DNA from: a virus
IMG/VR virus record: IMGVR_UViG_3300036785_000488
Span: 1 to 64,000 of that record
Reading direction: 5' to 3' (one strand)
Length of the DNA: 64,000 nt
Of this stretch, positions 39,172-46,040 are shown one piece after another. The first letter of the stretch is position 1. Each line of letters begins with the position of its first letter. A program made the position numbers and the translations under genes. Under the pieces are notes generated by a model. The model did no database searches, had not been told where the DNA came from, and saw nothing but the letters and a program-made list of their open reading frames with translations.

Positions 39172-39430
39172 CAACACCACTTGCCACGGGCCTCTGTATT
39201 TTTGGCGAGGCGAAGCCAACCCGAGGCAGACCCTATTCTCGGTGGCGATCACCCGAGAGATCACAGCTCCCTGGCGGCGAGGACTGGGGCTGACCCTGCG
39301 TAAGGGAGCAACTGCCAAGGCAGTCGGGCTGTGGTTCCGGGGCCGACCTCCTCGGATTCTGGGTGAAGCCCCAGTTGAGAAGGACTGGAAAAAGGTCGTA
39401 AAACGCTCTGGAGAGCTAAGCGAGCTGTAG
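39089..39430 (+). CDS. Hypothetical protein
   Basis: 113 aa from ATG 39089 (no strong ribosome site). SDYEDPEENEWVLPEVPS, GPLYFWRGEANPRQTLFSVA, GLTLRKGATAKAVGLWFRG. Beta-rich body of unknown family. If fused in frame with 38983-39171 the product would gain an N-terminal helix. Confidence 0.65.
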   Translation: MFLGSDYEDPEENEWVLPEVPSPDSVPDNTTCHGPLYFWRGEANPRQTLFSVAITREITAPWRRGLGLTLRKGATAKAVGLWFRGRPPRILGEAPVEKDWKKVVKRSGELSEL

Positions 39431-39443
39431 TATTTTTCCTGGG

Positions 39444-40346
39444 GTGGCTCACAAGTGTGAGATCCCTCATCATCCGAACCTCGTCAGTTTTCTGTGTAGC
39501 TGCGGACAGCATTTTGTGCGTGATGACACCGGAGCGATGGTCAAAGAAAGCAGGAAGACAGCAGTGGCGACTGAAGCCGTAGAGAAGGTCTGGGACAAAA
39601 TTCAGCCGGATCATCGAAGCGGGAGCATTCCCGTCTACAACGGAAGTGAGTGGAGGGTTTTCCGGAACACTCAGACGATCTATGCCGGTGCCGAGACTGC
39701 CATCGACCCGGCTAAGGCCGATGTACTACGTCAGAACGTCGTAGACCTCCTCGGTCATTACCCCAAGACCGTTCAACAGCTAGAAAAACTGGGGGTCCGA
39801 GTCCGATCACTCCTGAACCACCGCATCGAGAGCTGCGACGATGTCGTTGCCTGGGGCGAGTCATTCTTCAACTACGGGCCTCCTGGCATTCGACCGGCAC
39901 ACGCCCAGGACACCATGGACCTGGCGTACGACGACATCATCATCGAGGTCAAGAGAGGCAGAGATCCCTTCTACGTAGTGCCTGCAACTACGAGAGGAAC
40001 TGGAGTCTCAGAGACGGTCGACTTCTCCTGGCCGGGGGCGAAGAGACGGTACGGCTCTCGTCACCCCTTCACAGAGCGGGCCTTCTCCATCCAAGAGCCG
40101 AAGGCACCCAAGCCACCCCGGTACCGGGGCAAGACGGCAGAAGGCGAACCACAACGTCCTCGTGGGCGTCCGCGCAAGGACGGACTGGCAGCCGGATCCA
40201 AAGAGGCCAGAGCTGCCGACCGCAAGAAGGAGCGCGAGCGTCAGGCCAAGCGCAAGACACGTCAGGCCAAGAAGGAGGCGACCATCACCGAGTTGCCCCG
40301 GCGGCGGCTCGTGCGGATCAGGGACGAGCGCAAAGAGGCGTGGTGA
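39444..40346 (+). CDS. DNA-binding protein with zinc finger and AT-hook
   Basis: 300 aa from GTG 39444; TATTTT lies 7 nt upstream, so a leaderless start is possible. N-terminus KCEIPHHPNLVSFLCSCGQH is a Cys/His finger. The middle contains a helical segment (QNVVDLLGHYPKTVQQLEKL) of wHTH style. About residue 235, RPRGRPRKDG is an AT-hook, followed by a Lys/Arg-rich helix (EARAADRKKERERQAKRK). Probably binds AT-rich DNA; regulatory or nucleoid-type role inferred. Confidence 0.82.
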   Translation: MAHKCEIPHHPNLVSFLCSCGQHFVRDDTGAMVKESRKTAVATEAVEKVWDKIQPDHRSGSIPVYNGSEWRVFRNTQTIYAGAETAIDPAKADVLRQNVVDLLGHYPKTVQQLEKLGVRVRSLLNHRIESCDDVVAWGESFFNYGPPGIRPAHAQDTMDLAYDDIIIEVKRGRDPFYVVPATTRGTGVSETVDFSWPGAKRRYGSRHPFTERAFSIQEPKAPKPPRYRGKTAEGEPQRPRGRPRKDGLAAGSKEARAADRKKERERQAKRKTRQAKKEATITELPRRRLVRIRDERKEAW

Positions 40347-40595
40347 GTGGCCTCAGCTCTGAAGACCTGGCGGCAGTCCAGACGTGAAGCTCAGTTCTGG
40401 CAGAAGGCTCAGGCGAGATCGGTCAGCCTGGCGAAGGGCGAGGTGGTCAACAGCATCGACCTCACTCTCATGTCTGCCGGTCAAGCGATCAGCCGGTACC
40501 GAACACTGGTCGATCCAGAGATGAAGACCGACCAGCTCTTTGAGCTGAGAATGCAGCTAGAGGCAGCTCTCGGAATGCTCGACAATCTTCTCTGA
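40347..40595 (+). CDS. Small helical protein
   Basis: 82 aa from GTG 40347, directly after the previous stop. WRQSRREAQFWQKAQARSV, QAISRYRTLVDPEMKTDQLF and a helical end. No motif. Its last 39 nt overlap the convergent gene at 40557. Confidence 0.7.
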   Translation: MASALKTWRQSRREAQFWQKAQARSVSLAKGEVVNSIDLTLMSAGQAISRYRTLVDPEMKTDQLFELRMQLEAALGMLDNLL

Positions 40596-40793
40596 CTGCT
40601 GCCTACCCCAGCTCTGGGCGTGCAGCACAGCTCGACGCTTAGCGACGTCCTCGGTCTCGTAGGGCTTGGCGAGGATGCCGCACACCGTGCAGCGTGCGAC
40701 CCAGCGAGGGCCTGACTCCTTATTCACCAGGCGGGCGCGCTGAACAGAGCAAGCGTGCGGTACTACCTCAGTCACCTCAGACACCTTGCTCAT
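40557..40793 (-). CDS. Zinc-binding hypothetical protein
   Basis: 78 aa from ATG 40793 (GTG 40775, 1 nt after the upstream stop, is an alternative). HACSVQRARLVNKESGPRWV then ARCTVCGILAKPYETED: three Cys plus His can bind zinc. The tail is a charged helix. Tail-to-tail overlap of 39 nt with 40347-40595. Confidence 0.72.
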   Translation of the reverse strand: MSKVSEVTEVVPHACSVQRARLVNKESGPRWVARCTVCGILAKPYETEDVAKRRAVLHAQSWGRQQSEKIVEHSESCL

Positions 40794-41115
40794 CTTCGAC
40801 CACTCCCTCGATGCCGGAGAAACACTCCTGGCACAGCGAGGTGGGCGTGTCACCCAGCGTCACCGCACGAGCGACGGGGCGCTTGTGGCAGTTGTCACAG
40901 AGCTGCTGTTCCTTCGGGGTCACTCTGATGCTCCACACCAGTTCGATACCGCTCCCTTTGGACACAGGTCTCATGTCCCAGTCGACGTTGACGAGGCCAG
41001 CAGCCTCCAATGCCTCGATGGGTCGACGGGCGATTCCGTTGTACTTGCGTCCCTTGGAGCCTGCTTCAGTCACCTGCTCCAAGATCCGCTTCTGTGCTGT
41101 GGTCAATGTAGCCAT
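40777..41115 (-). CDS. wHTH-like protein with zinc knuckles, divergent to the GHKL ATPase
   Basis: 112 aa from ATG 41115 (leaderless, ATGGCTAC). Residues 1-60 (TTAQKRILEQVTEAGSKGRK, GIARRPIEALEAAGLVNVDW) look like a winged helix; residues 72-100 hold CDNCHKRP and LCQECFSG, a four-Cys ribbon. A small transcription regulator is a reasonable guess, given its divergent placement beside an inverted pair of promoters. Confidence 0.78.
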   Translation of the reverse strand: MATLTTAQKRILEQVTEAGSKGRKYNGIARRPIEALEAAGLVNVDWDMRPVSKGSGIELVWSIRVTPKEQQLCDNCHKRPVARAVTLGDTPTSLCQECFSGIEGVVEDEQGV

Positions 41116-41154
41116 GGAGTAATTATACACCCTCCACAGAGCAATGCAAGTCAG
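41116..41154 (-). promoter_or_regulatory. CCTGAC-type promoter for 41115
   Basis: Leftward: TTTTCCTTCGACCTGACT (CTGACT 41154-41149), 21 bp, TATAAT (41127-41122), TACTCC, ATGGCTAC at 41115. This is the best -10 match of the family. Confidence 0.85.
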
Positions 41155-41178
41155 GTCGAAGGAAAATGTGTGACATAG

Positions 41179-41217
41179 GTGACTGGCATTCTGCTGTGCA
41201 TGGTGTATACTCTTCCC
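41179..41217 (+). promoter_or_regulatory. CCTGAC-type promoter (GTGACT variant) for 41218
   Basis: GTGACT (41179-41184), 21 bp, TATACT (41206-41211), CTTCCC, ATGGCTAC at 41218. Divergent to the promoter at 41116-41154, with 24 bp between the two conserved boxes, so one regulator could serve both. Confidence 0.75.
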
Positions 41218-42675
41218 ATGGCTACCAACCCAACCAGCTCGACCACCGGCCAGCCGTGGATCGAGATCGACATCAAGGGCTTCGCCCAGATCCTTCGCAA
41301 CAAAGGGATCGCACGCATCGCCCTGGAACCCATCAGCAATGCCTTCGACACCGAGGCAACCGAGATCAACGTGACCTTCTCCCAGCGGGATGGCAAGGCG
41401 TTGCTCATCGTCATCGATGACGACCCGAACGGCTTCGCTGACCTGCGCGACGCTTACATGCTGTTCGCCCCGTCAAACCGACGGGAGGACCCCAGCAAGC
41501 GCGGTCGCTTCGGTCAAGGCGAGAAGGAACTGATTGCCGTCTGCTTCGACGGCGGTCACGTCCACGTGATCTCCACCACCGGAGCAATCCACTTCGACCA
41601 AACCGGTCGAAGCAAGTCGAACAAGAAGACGAAGACCGGTACCGAACTCGCCGCCGGGTTCAAGTGCAACAAGACCCAGGCGGCTGAGTTCGAGTCGCTG
41701 GTCCGCTCGCTGATCGTCCCCGACGGGGTGAAGCTCACCTTCAACGGCGAGGTGATCGAGCAGCCGACGCCGGTCAAGATCGTCCGCGAGACCCTGCCCA
41801 CCAAGATCGTGGACGACGAGGGGAACCTGGCCGACACCCGGCGGCTCACCTTCGTTGAGCTGTACGAGCCAGCCTCCGGTGAGGCTGCCTTCATCTACGA
41901 ACTGGGCGTGCCTGTGGTCGAGCACGACGGGCGCTGGCACATCAATGTCATGCAGAAGGTGCCGCTCAACACGGCCCGTGACAACGTGACTCCCAGCTAC
42001 CTCAGGAGACTCCGGGAGATCATGCTGAACGAGACGCACGACCTCCTCACCTCTGTCGACATGAAGTCGGCCTGGGTGACCGAGGCTCTGCCTGGGGCGA
42101 ACGAGGAGGCTCTCACGAACGTGGTCACCTCCATCCACGGCAAGAACGCCGTCATCGCAGACCCGTCCAACCCCGAGGCGACCAAGCGTGCCATCGATCA
42201 AGGTCGCACCATCATCCAGGGCAGGCAGTTCACCACCGACACCTGGAGCCGGATCCGCGAGCACAGCATCTTCAAGCCCGCCGGTCAGGTCATCGAGACC
42301 GGGATCCCGTCGTCACCAGGCGGCGTGCCGCCAATGTCCAGAGACAAGTGGACTCCTGAGATGAAGCACTTGGAGAGCTACGTCCACAAACTGGGCAACC
42401 ATCTTCTCGGGTTCCCAACTACCGTCGAGTTCATGAACGTGCCCGTCCAGGGGGCGAGGCGGGCTGCAGCCTGGTGGGGCGTCGGGACGATCACGTTCAA
42501 CCTGTGCCGCCTGGGCAAGAACTGGCCTGCCACTGCCTCCCAGGAGAAGGTCGACGCTCTGGTGATCCATGAGTTCAGCCACCACACCGACGAGGATCAC
42601 TTCTCGGACGGGTTCATCCACAAGCTGGCCGAACTCGGGGCGAAGCTACGGTCATGCAAAGCGAGGTTGCGCTGA
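41218..42675 (+). CDS. GHKL-type ATPase fused to a C-terminal HExxH domain
   Basis: 485 aa from ATG 41218 (leaderless). The Bergerat ATP-binding fold is clear: ALEPISNAFDTEATEINV (N-box, 36-53), IDDDPNGFADL (G1, 66-76), KRGRFGQGEKELIA (G2, 94-107). Such ATPases include Hsp90, MutL, MORC and sensor kinases; the EPISNAFD form is closest to MORC/phage types. The last 110 residues end with VIHEFSHHTDEDHFSDGF (H451, E452, H455), a zincin-like motif, so the protein may couple ATP-driven conformational change to proteolysis or metal binding. Confidence 0.88.
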   Translation: MATNPTSSTTGQPWIEIDIKGFAQILRNKGIARIALEPISNAFDTEATEINVTFSQRDGKALLIVIDDDPNGFADLRDAYMLFAPSNRREDPSKRGRFGQGEKELIAVCFDGGHVHVISTTGAIHFDQTGRSKSNKKTKTGTELAAGFKCNKTQAAEFESLVRSLIVPDGVKLTFNGEVIEQPTPVKIVRETLPTKIVDDEGNLADTRRLTFVELYEPASGEAAFIYELGVPVVEHDGRWHINVMQKVPLNTARDNVTPSYLRRLREIMLNETHDLLTSVDMKSAWVTEALPGANEEALTNVVTSIHGKNAVIADPSNPEATKRAIDQGRTIIQGRQFTTDTWSRIREHSIFKPAGQVIETGIPSSPGGVPPMSRDKWTPEMKHLESYVHKLGNHLLGFPTTVEFMNVPVQGARRAAAWWGVGTITFNLCRLGKNWPATASQEKVDALVIHEFSHHTDEDHFSDGFIHKLAELGAKLRSCKARLR

Positions 42676-43085
42676 TGAGTACCAAGAAGATTGACGAACT
42701 GAGAGAGGTTCTCAACGCTGCCTGCGACGTCGTGACGGCCCCAACCATTGCGGCGTACAAAGCAGGCAGTTACGAGAAGCGTGTGCCACGGCCCCGCATG
42801 AAGCGGCTCATTAAGGCACTCATCAACTCCGGTGCGTTCACCGAGGAGTACCAACAGACACTGATCCAACGCTTGCGTGCGGTCGAGGCAGCCGAGCAGC
42901 GCAGCAGAGAGTGGGCTGAGGGTGAGGAAGAGCGAGTACAACAGCGCAGAGCCGCAGTCGATGCACAGCGCCACCCGTTCACTGCGAAAGAGGGTCCTGG
43001 GTACATGCTCTGCACTGTCTGCAACTCCACGATAAGCAGCACCCTCCATTACGACCGGCAAGGGAACCTGCTGACCAATGACTGA
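42675..43085 (+). CDS. Hypothetical protein with terminal zinc knuckle
   Basis: 136 aa from ATG 42675 (TGATG overlap with the ATPase). Helical throughout (MKRLIKALINSGAFTEEYQQ, AVEAAEQRSREWAEGEEERV), ending GYMLCTVCNSTISSTLHYDR, a CxxC pair with a nearby His. Translational coupling suggests it acts with the GHKL protein. Confidence 0.75.
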   Translation: MSTKKIDELREVLNAACDVVTAPTIAAYKAGSYEKRVPRPRMKRLIKALINSGAFTEEYQQTLIQRLRAVEAAEQRSREWAEGEEERVQQRRAAVDAQRHPFTAKEGPGYMLCTVCNSTISSTLHYDRQGNLLTND

Positions 43086-43938
43086 AGAGCTGACCGAGAC
43101 AGACCTGGACCTCATGGCCCGGATGCACTGCACGATCCCGCCCAAGAAGGCGGGACGGCTGGAGCTGGTGAAGTTCACCATCACCGACGAACCCGACCCC
43201 GCCGCTGAGTTGCACTACGGCGTCCGGTCAGCCACACCGGGTGAGTACACCAAGCTCCAAGAGCGCGTCTCCGGTAAACCCCTAGAGGGCACGCTGTGGA
43301 TGAGCGACACGCCTGCCGAGCTGAAGGACCACCTGCCGGTGGCCCGGAAGATCGCAGACCCGAACTGCAAGCGTGTGCTGATCATGGGACTGGGTCTCGG
43401 CTGCATCATCAAACTGGCGGCGAGCTTCGACCATGTCGAGGACATCTACGTGGTCGAGCAGGACTCCAGGGTGATCAAGCTCGTCGGGCGTTGGTTCGAC
43501 AAGGAGTACGCCGGTCGCGTGCACGTCATCGAGGGCGATGCGTACGAGCAGCCCGTCGGTCCCCGTGAACACTGGGACGTGGTCTGGCACGACATCTGGC
43601 CGGACATGGGCGAAGACAACCTGGCCCCCATGCACTTCCTCCACCAGAGGTACCGGGACCACTGCACCTGGCAGGGACTGTGGGCCTTGGAGTTCTGCAT
43701 GATGCAGCAGGACGTGACGCGCGAGCTGGTGCAGCGCGTCGAGAGAGTGGACGGCAAGAAGATCGACGTCACGCACACCCTGTGGAAGGAGTACAACGAG
43801 TTCCTCGACCTGGAACCGCACTACAAGTACTTCGCGCAGCAGGGTTACGTCGCTGCCTCTCGTCACGGACACAACACAGTCCTGGATGAGCTGGACGGCA
43901 AAATCCCGAAGAACAAGACGATTTTCGGGGTGCTATAA
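43078..43938 (+). CDS. SAM-dependent methyltransferase-like (spermidine-synthase-like fold)
   Basis: 286 aa from ATG 43078 (8-nt overlap). Class I methyltransferase motifs: VLIMGLGLGCIIKLAASF (motif I, about 101-118), IYVVEQDSRVIKLVGRWF (acidic end of strand 2), VHVIEGDAYEQP, HWDVVWHDIWPDMGE (motif IV region). GLGLG and the D-I-W-P pattern resemble spermidine-synthase-like proteins. Substrate unknown; DNA target recognition motifs (DPPY/NPPY) are absent. Confidence 0.85.
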   Translation: MTEELTETDLDLMARMHCTIPPKKAGRLELVKFTITDEPDPAAELHYGVRSATPGEYTKLQERVSGKPLEGTLWMSDTPAELKDHLPVARKIADPNCKRVLIMGLGLGCIIKLAASFDHVEDIYVVEQDSRVIKLVGRWFDKEYAGRVHVIEGDAYEQPVGPREHWDVVWHDIWPDMGEDNLAPMHFLHQRYRDHCTWQGLWALEFCMMQQDVTRELVQRVERVDGKKIDVTHTLWKEYNEFLDLEPHYKYFAQQGYVAASRHGHNTVLDELDGKIPKNKTIFGVL

Positions 43939-43996
43939 ACCAGCGCGAGCACCAGGAGATGGAGCGCCTGATGGCAGAGGAGGAGCAGGCCCAGCA

Positions 43997-44218
43997 ATGA
44001 GGGGGTTCTGGGGCATGCACTGCTTCAACGGACTCAGCCCTGCCCAGCAGGTGAGGCTGATCGGCTGGGGCAACCTGCCCCTGGGCTTCCAGCCCGAGGG
44101 GAAGTGCCAGGAGCCAGCGGCGGTCGCCATCGAGACCGAGGCCGACGCTGCTCCTGGTCCCCGGTTCTACTGCTGGGACTGTGCCCTGCTACCTGGGAGA
44201 ACTCCGGGATGGAGTTGA
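43997..44218 (+). CDS. Small zinc-binding protein
   Basis: 73 aa from ATG 43997. RGFWGMHCFNGLSPAQQVRL, GKCQEPAA and RFYCWDCALLP give four cysteines in a C...C...CxxC order. This (CFNGLxPxxxxRL ... CxxPA...YCxxC) is a pattern I have seen in small actinophage proteins. The upstream interval 43939-43996 contains a 13-codon frame ending in an ATGA overlap that may only be a chance coupling. Confidence 0.72.
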   Translation: MRGFWGMHCFNGLSPAQQVRLIGWGNLPLGFQPEGKCQEPAAVAIETEADAAPGPRFYCWDCALLPGRTPGWS

Positions 44219-44244
44219 TCAGTTACCGCAGATTTCTCCTCGTC

Positions 44245-44284
44245 CTGACGTGTCACACACCTGAGTTCCCGCTATACTGATGTC
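44245..44284 (+). promoter_or_regulatory. CCTGAC-type promoter for 44285
   Basis: ATTTCTCCTCGTCCTGACG (CTGACG 44245-44250), 22 bp, TATACT (44273-44278), GATGTC, ATGGCTAC at 44285. Confidence 0.88.
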
Positions 44285-44788
44285 ATGGCTACTTACAACG
44301 AACCTCAACTAGATGCGGCAGGGCCACCACCCCTCGACGCAGCTCCCCCACCCGAGGCGGATCCCTTTGAGGATCTGCGGATCGCATCCCAGAACTACTG
44401 GGCTGGGCGCACAGGGCGGGAACGTCCTCCGGCACCCACGTTTCGCCTGGTAGGGGACAAAAAGCTCCTGGGCCGGTACATGGATCCCTACGGCTGCCAG
44501 GCCCACATGCAGGCACGGCGGCAGCTCTGGGAGAAGTGGTACACCGGCTTCTTCATCTCCTGTGGGGTGACCCTGATCTTTGCCGAGGTCGACTGGGTGC
44601 TGATCTTTCTCGCACTCCCGGCCTATGCCATCTGGTACTTCTCGGTCAAGGCGAAGCACCGCAGGCAGTATGACCTGTACTACGGAGTGCAGGAAAAGAT
44701 CCTCACCACCGGGGAACCAGAGTGGGTCCCCTACGACAAGGAGCGGCTCAAACTGCTCGACCGCAATCCCATGGCAGTCTGGCCGTGA
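44285..44788 (+). CDS. Membrane protein with acidic/Pro-rich N-terminus
   Basis: 167 aa from ATG 44285 (leaderless). Residues 1-40 are Pro/Ala/Asp-rich and probably disordered. Two membrane helices: WYTGFFISCGVTLIFA (about 85-100) and VDWVLIFLALPAYAIWYFSV (about 102-121), followed by a basic cytoplasmic segment (KAKHRRQYDLYYGVQEKI). Expressed from an accessory promoter next to the integrase region. Superinfection-exclus­ion or lysogenic-conversion roles are conceivable, but nothing specific is visible. Confidence 0.8.
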   Translation: MATYNEPQLDAAGPPPLDAAPPPEADPFEDLRIASQNYWAGRTGRERPPAPTFRLVGDKKLLGRYMDPYGCQAHMQARRQLWEKWYTGFFISCGVTLIFAEVDWVLIFLALPAYAIWYFSVKAKHRRQYDLYYGVQEKILTTGEPEWVPYDKERLKLLDRNPMAVWP

Positions 44789-44814
44789 CACCGACGACAA
44801 ACAGAAAGGAACCC

Positions 44815-45033
44815 GTGGCCCCCAAGACCCTGACCACCAAGACCCTGAAGAGGGTGAAGCTAGACGACAACCGAGAGGTCAGGATCTCCCGGATTCCGAC
44901 CGGCTTCGGTGAGCATCTGATCCGCGTGGGCATCAACACCCTGCCCGACGGCGACAACATGAGCGGCGCTGTCTTCCCTGAGAGCAAGCTGAATGACGTG
45001 ATCACCGCCCTCCAGGGGGCCAGGAATGCCTGA
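44815..45033 (+). CDS. Small beta-rich hypothetical protein
   Basis: 72 aa from GTG 44815, with AAAGGA 5 nt upstream. APKTLTTKTLKRVKLDDN, VRISRIPTGFGEHLIRVGIN and a final helix (ESKLNDVITALQGARNA). No family recognised. Next gene overlaps by 8 nt. Confidence 0.72.
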   Translation: MAPKTLTTKTLKRVKLDDNREVRISRIPTGFGEHLIRVGINTLPDGDNMSGAVFPESKLNDVITALQGARNA

Positions 45034-45322
45034 CGACGACGAGCTGATGGAGATGCGGTGCCGCACGTGCGGCATCCTCCTGGGCGTCCGCAAGCGTCAG
45101 GGACCCTTCGTCTTCTGGTGCTCCGACGAGTGCGCCGACACGGTCAACGCCAAGTCCGAGCGGGACCAGGTGAGGGACGAAGTCGCCGTCGAGCTGTACC
45201 TGGGCGGCGTCGGCATCATGGAGGTCGCCCGGTTCACCGAGACCCCGTACACCAGGATCCAGCAGCTCCTGTACCGGCGGAACATCCCCCTGGTCCGACC
45301 GGCCAGGAAGGTGCCTGCCTGA
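45026..45322 (+). CDS. Zinc-finger/HTH DNA-binding-like protein
   Basis: 98 aa from ATG 45026. MRCRTCGILLGVRKRQ and FWCSDECADTV make a four-Cys (treble-clef-like) finger at 10-38; VAVELYLGGVGIMEVARFTE then TPYTRIQQLLYRRNIPL is a helix-turn-helix of the resolvase/homeodomain type. A zinc finger plus HTH next to the integrase region suggests a DNA-binding regulator or recombination accessory; inferred. Confidence 0.8.
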   Translation: MPDDDELMEMRCRTCGILLGVRKRQGPFVFWCSDECADTVNAKSERDQVRDEVAVELYLGGVGIMEVARFTETPYTRIQQLLYRRNIPLVRPARKVPA

Positions 45323-45339
45323 GCGGTACCCTGGGGCTG

Positions 45340-45422
45340 CAGACGGCCCCCAACGTCCACACCTTTCTCACACTGGGTTCACATAGTGGACGGGGACCAC
45401 ACTGTTGCGATGGGGCCGTCTG
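45340..45422. repeat. Nested inverted repeats in the intergenic region near int
   Basis: CAGACGGCCCC (45340-45350) and GGGGCCGTCTG (45412-45422) are a perfect 11-bp inverted repeat; within it CAAC/GTTG and GTCCAC/GTGGAC pair further. It lies between the ends of two convergent genes. Could be a bidirectional terminator, a structured RNA or part of an attachment site; it lacks the cloverleaf spacing of a tRNA. Confidence 0.55.
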
Positions 45423-45446
45423 CCACCATCCTCAAGATCTCCTGGG

Positions 45447-45791
45447 TTATCCTGGGACCTCATCCTCCTCTCGGCTTGGTAACCCGGTTGGAGCGCAGTA
45501 GCCATGTGATCGAGGCCCCCCTTCGTGGGGGGCCTCGACGCGTCCAGTGGCATACATGGTGATGTGCTGGTGGCCGAGCCGCTGGTGGGTGTCGACGTCG
45601 CAGCTCCAGGTGATGCCCCGACCCTGGAACCACGAGACCGCCCAGGCGACGGCCCGATACGGCGTGCGCTCATAGTGGATGGTCTTGGGGAACGCATCGT
45701 CCCCGATGTAGAGGTCGACGGGGACCCAGCCCCCGTGGGCGTCTGCGAGGCCCCAGTCGACCCGCAGTCTGAATGGTGGTAGTGGTTCCAT
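45447..45791 (-). CDS. Hypothetical protein next to the integrase
   Basis: 114 aa from ATG 45791. LRVDWGLADAHGGWVPVDLY, YRAVAWAVSWFQGRGITW, HQRLGHQHITMYATG. No family recognised. Upstream on its strand is TTGACA (45824-45819) with TTATAT 19 bp further, the only sigma-A-like -35 noted here, so it may be expressed in lysogeny. Its 3' end contains an 11-bp perfect hairpin (45511-45537), which raises the possibility that the true product is shorter. Confidence 0.6.
   Translation of the reverse strand: MEPLPPFRLRVDWGLADAHGGWVPVDLYIGDDAFPKTIHYERTPYRAVAWAVSWFQGRGITWSCDVDTHQRLGHQHITMYATGRVEAPHEGGPRSHGYCAPTGLPSREEDEVPG
45511..45537. repeat. 11-bp perfect hairpin CGAGGCCCCCC/GGGGGGCCTCG
   Basis: Stem 45511-45521 with 45527-45537, loop TTCGT (UUCG-like). 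It has terminator-grade stability but no T-run follows on either strand. It overlaps the end of the leftward frame 45447-45791. Confidence 0.6.
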
Positions 45792-46000
45792 ACCTCATAT
45801 AAGGACGACACCATCCCGATGTGTCAAAAATAATTCGGGTATTGTGGCGACGTTCACGGTCCCGGCGTCAGTCACGATGACAAGCCCGTTGGCGGTTAAT
45901 GACCGGGGGAAACCGCTCCCGTAATCGGTCGCGGAAACTACGCCCGCAGGGGACCGGGCAAGAGCCGGTCAAGTCCCCGAGCTACATTTTTCTCCTCGCC
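45792..46000. other. Gene-free region upstream of int, candidate attP region
   Basis: No gene seen. It contains GACCG/CGGTC (45901-45905, 45926-45930), and GGGGAC/GTCCCC (45949-45954, 45973-45978) with an inner CCGG pair. An A/T-rich patch (TGTCAAAAATAATTCGGG) lies at 45820-45838. Integrase-adjacent gene-free DNA with small inverted repeats is where attP arms would be expected, but no core can be identified without the host sequence. Confidence 0.4.
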
Positions 46001-46040
46001 CTGACATGCGGCATGGCCCCAAGGCCGGTACAATGGGGCC
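46001..46040 (+). promoter_or_regulatory. CCTGAC-type promoter for int
   Basis: TTTTTCTCCTCGCCCTGACA (CTGACA 46001-46006), 22 bp, TACAAT (46029-46034), GGGGCC, ATG 46041. The integrase is therefore wired to the same regulator as the accessory genes. Confidence 0.85.

Noticed and set aside
43959-44000. 13-codon frame ending in an ATGA overlap
   Set aside because: Too short to support; the overlap can occur by chance.
45340-45422. tRNA-like fold considered
   Set aside because: No 7-bp acceptor with D, anticodon and T arms at standard spacing; no TTCRANY loop in the right place.
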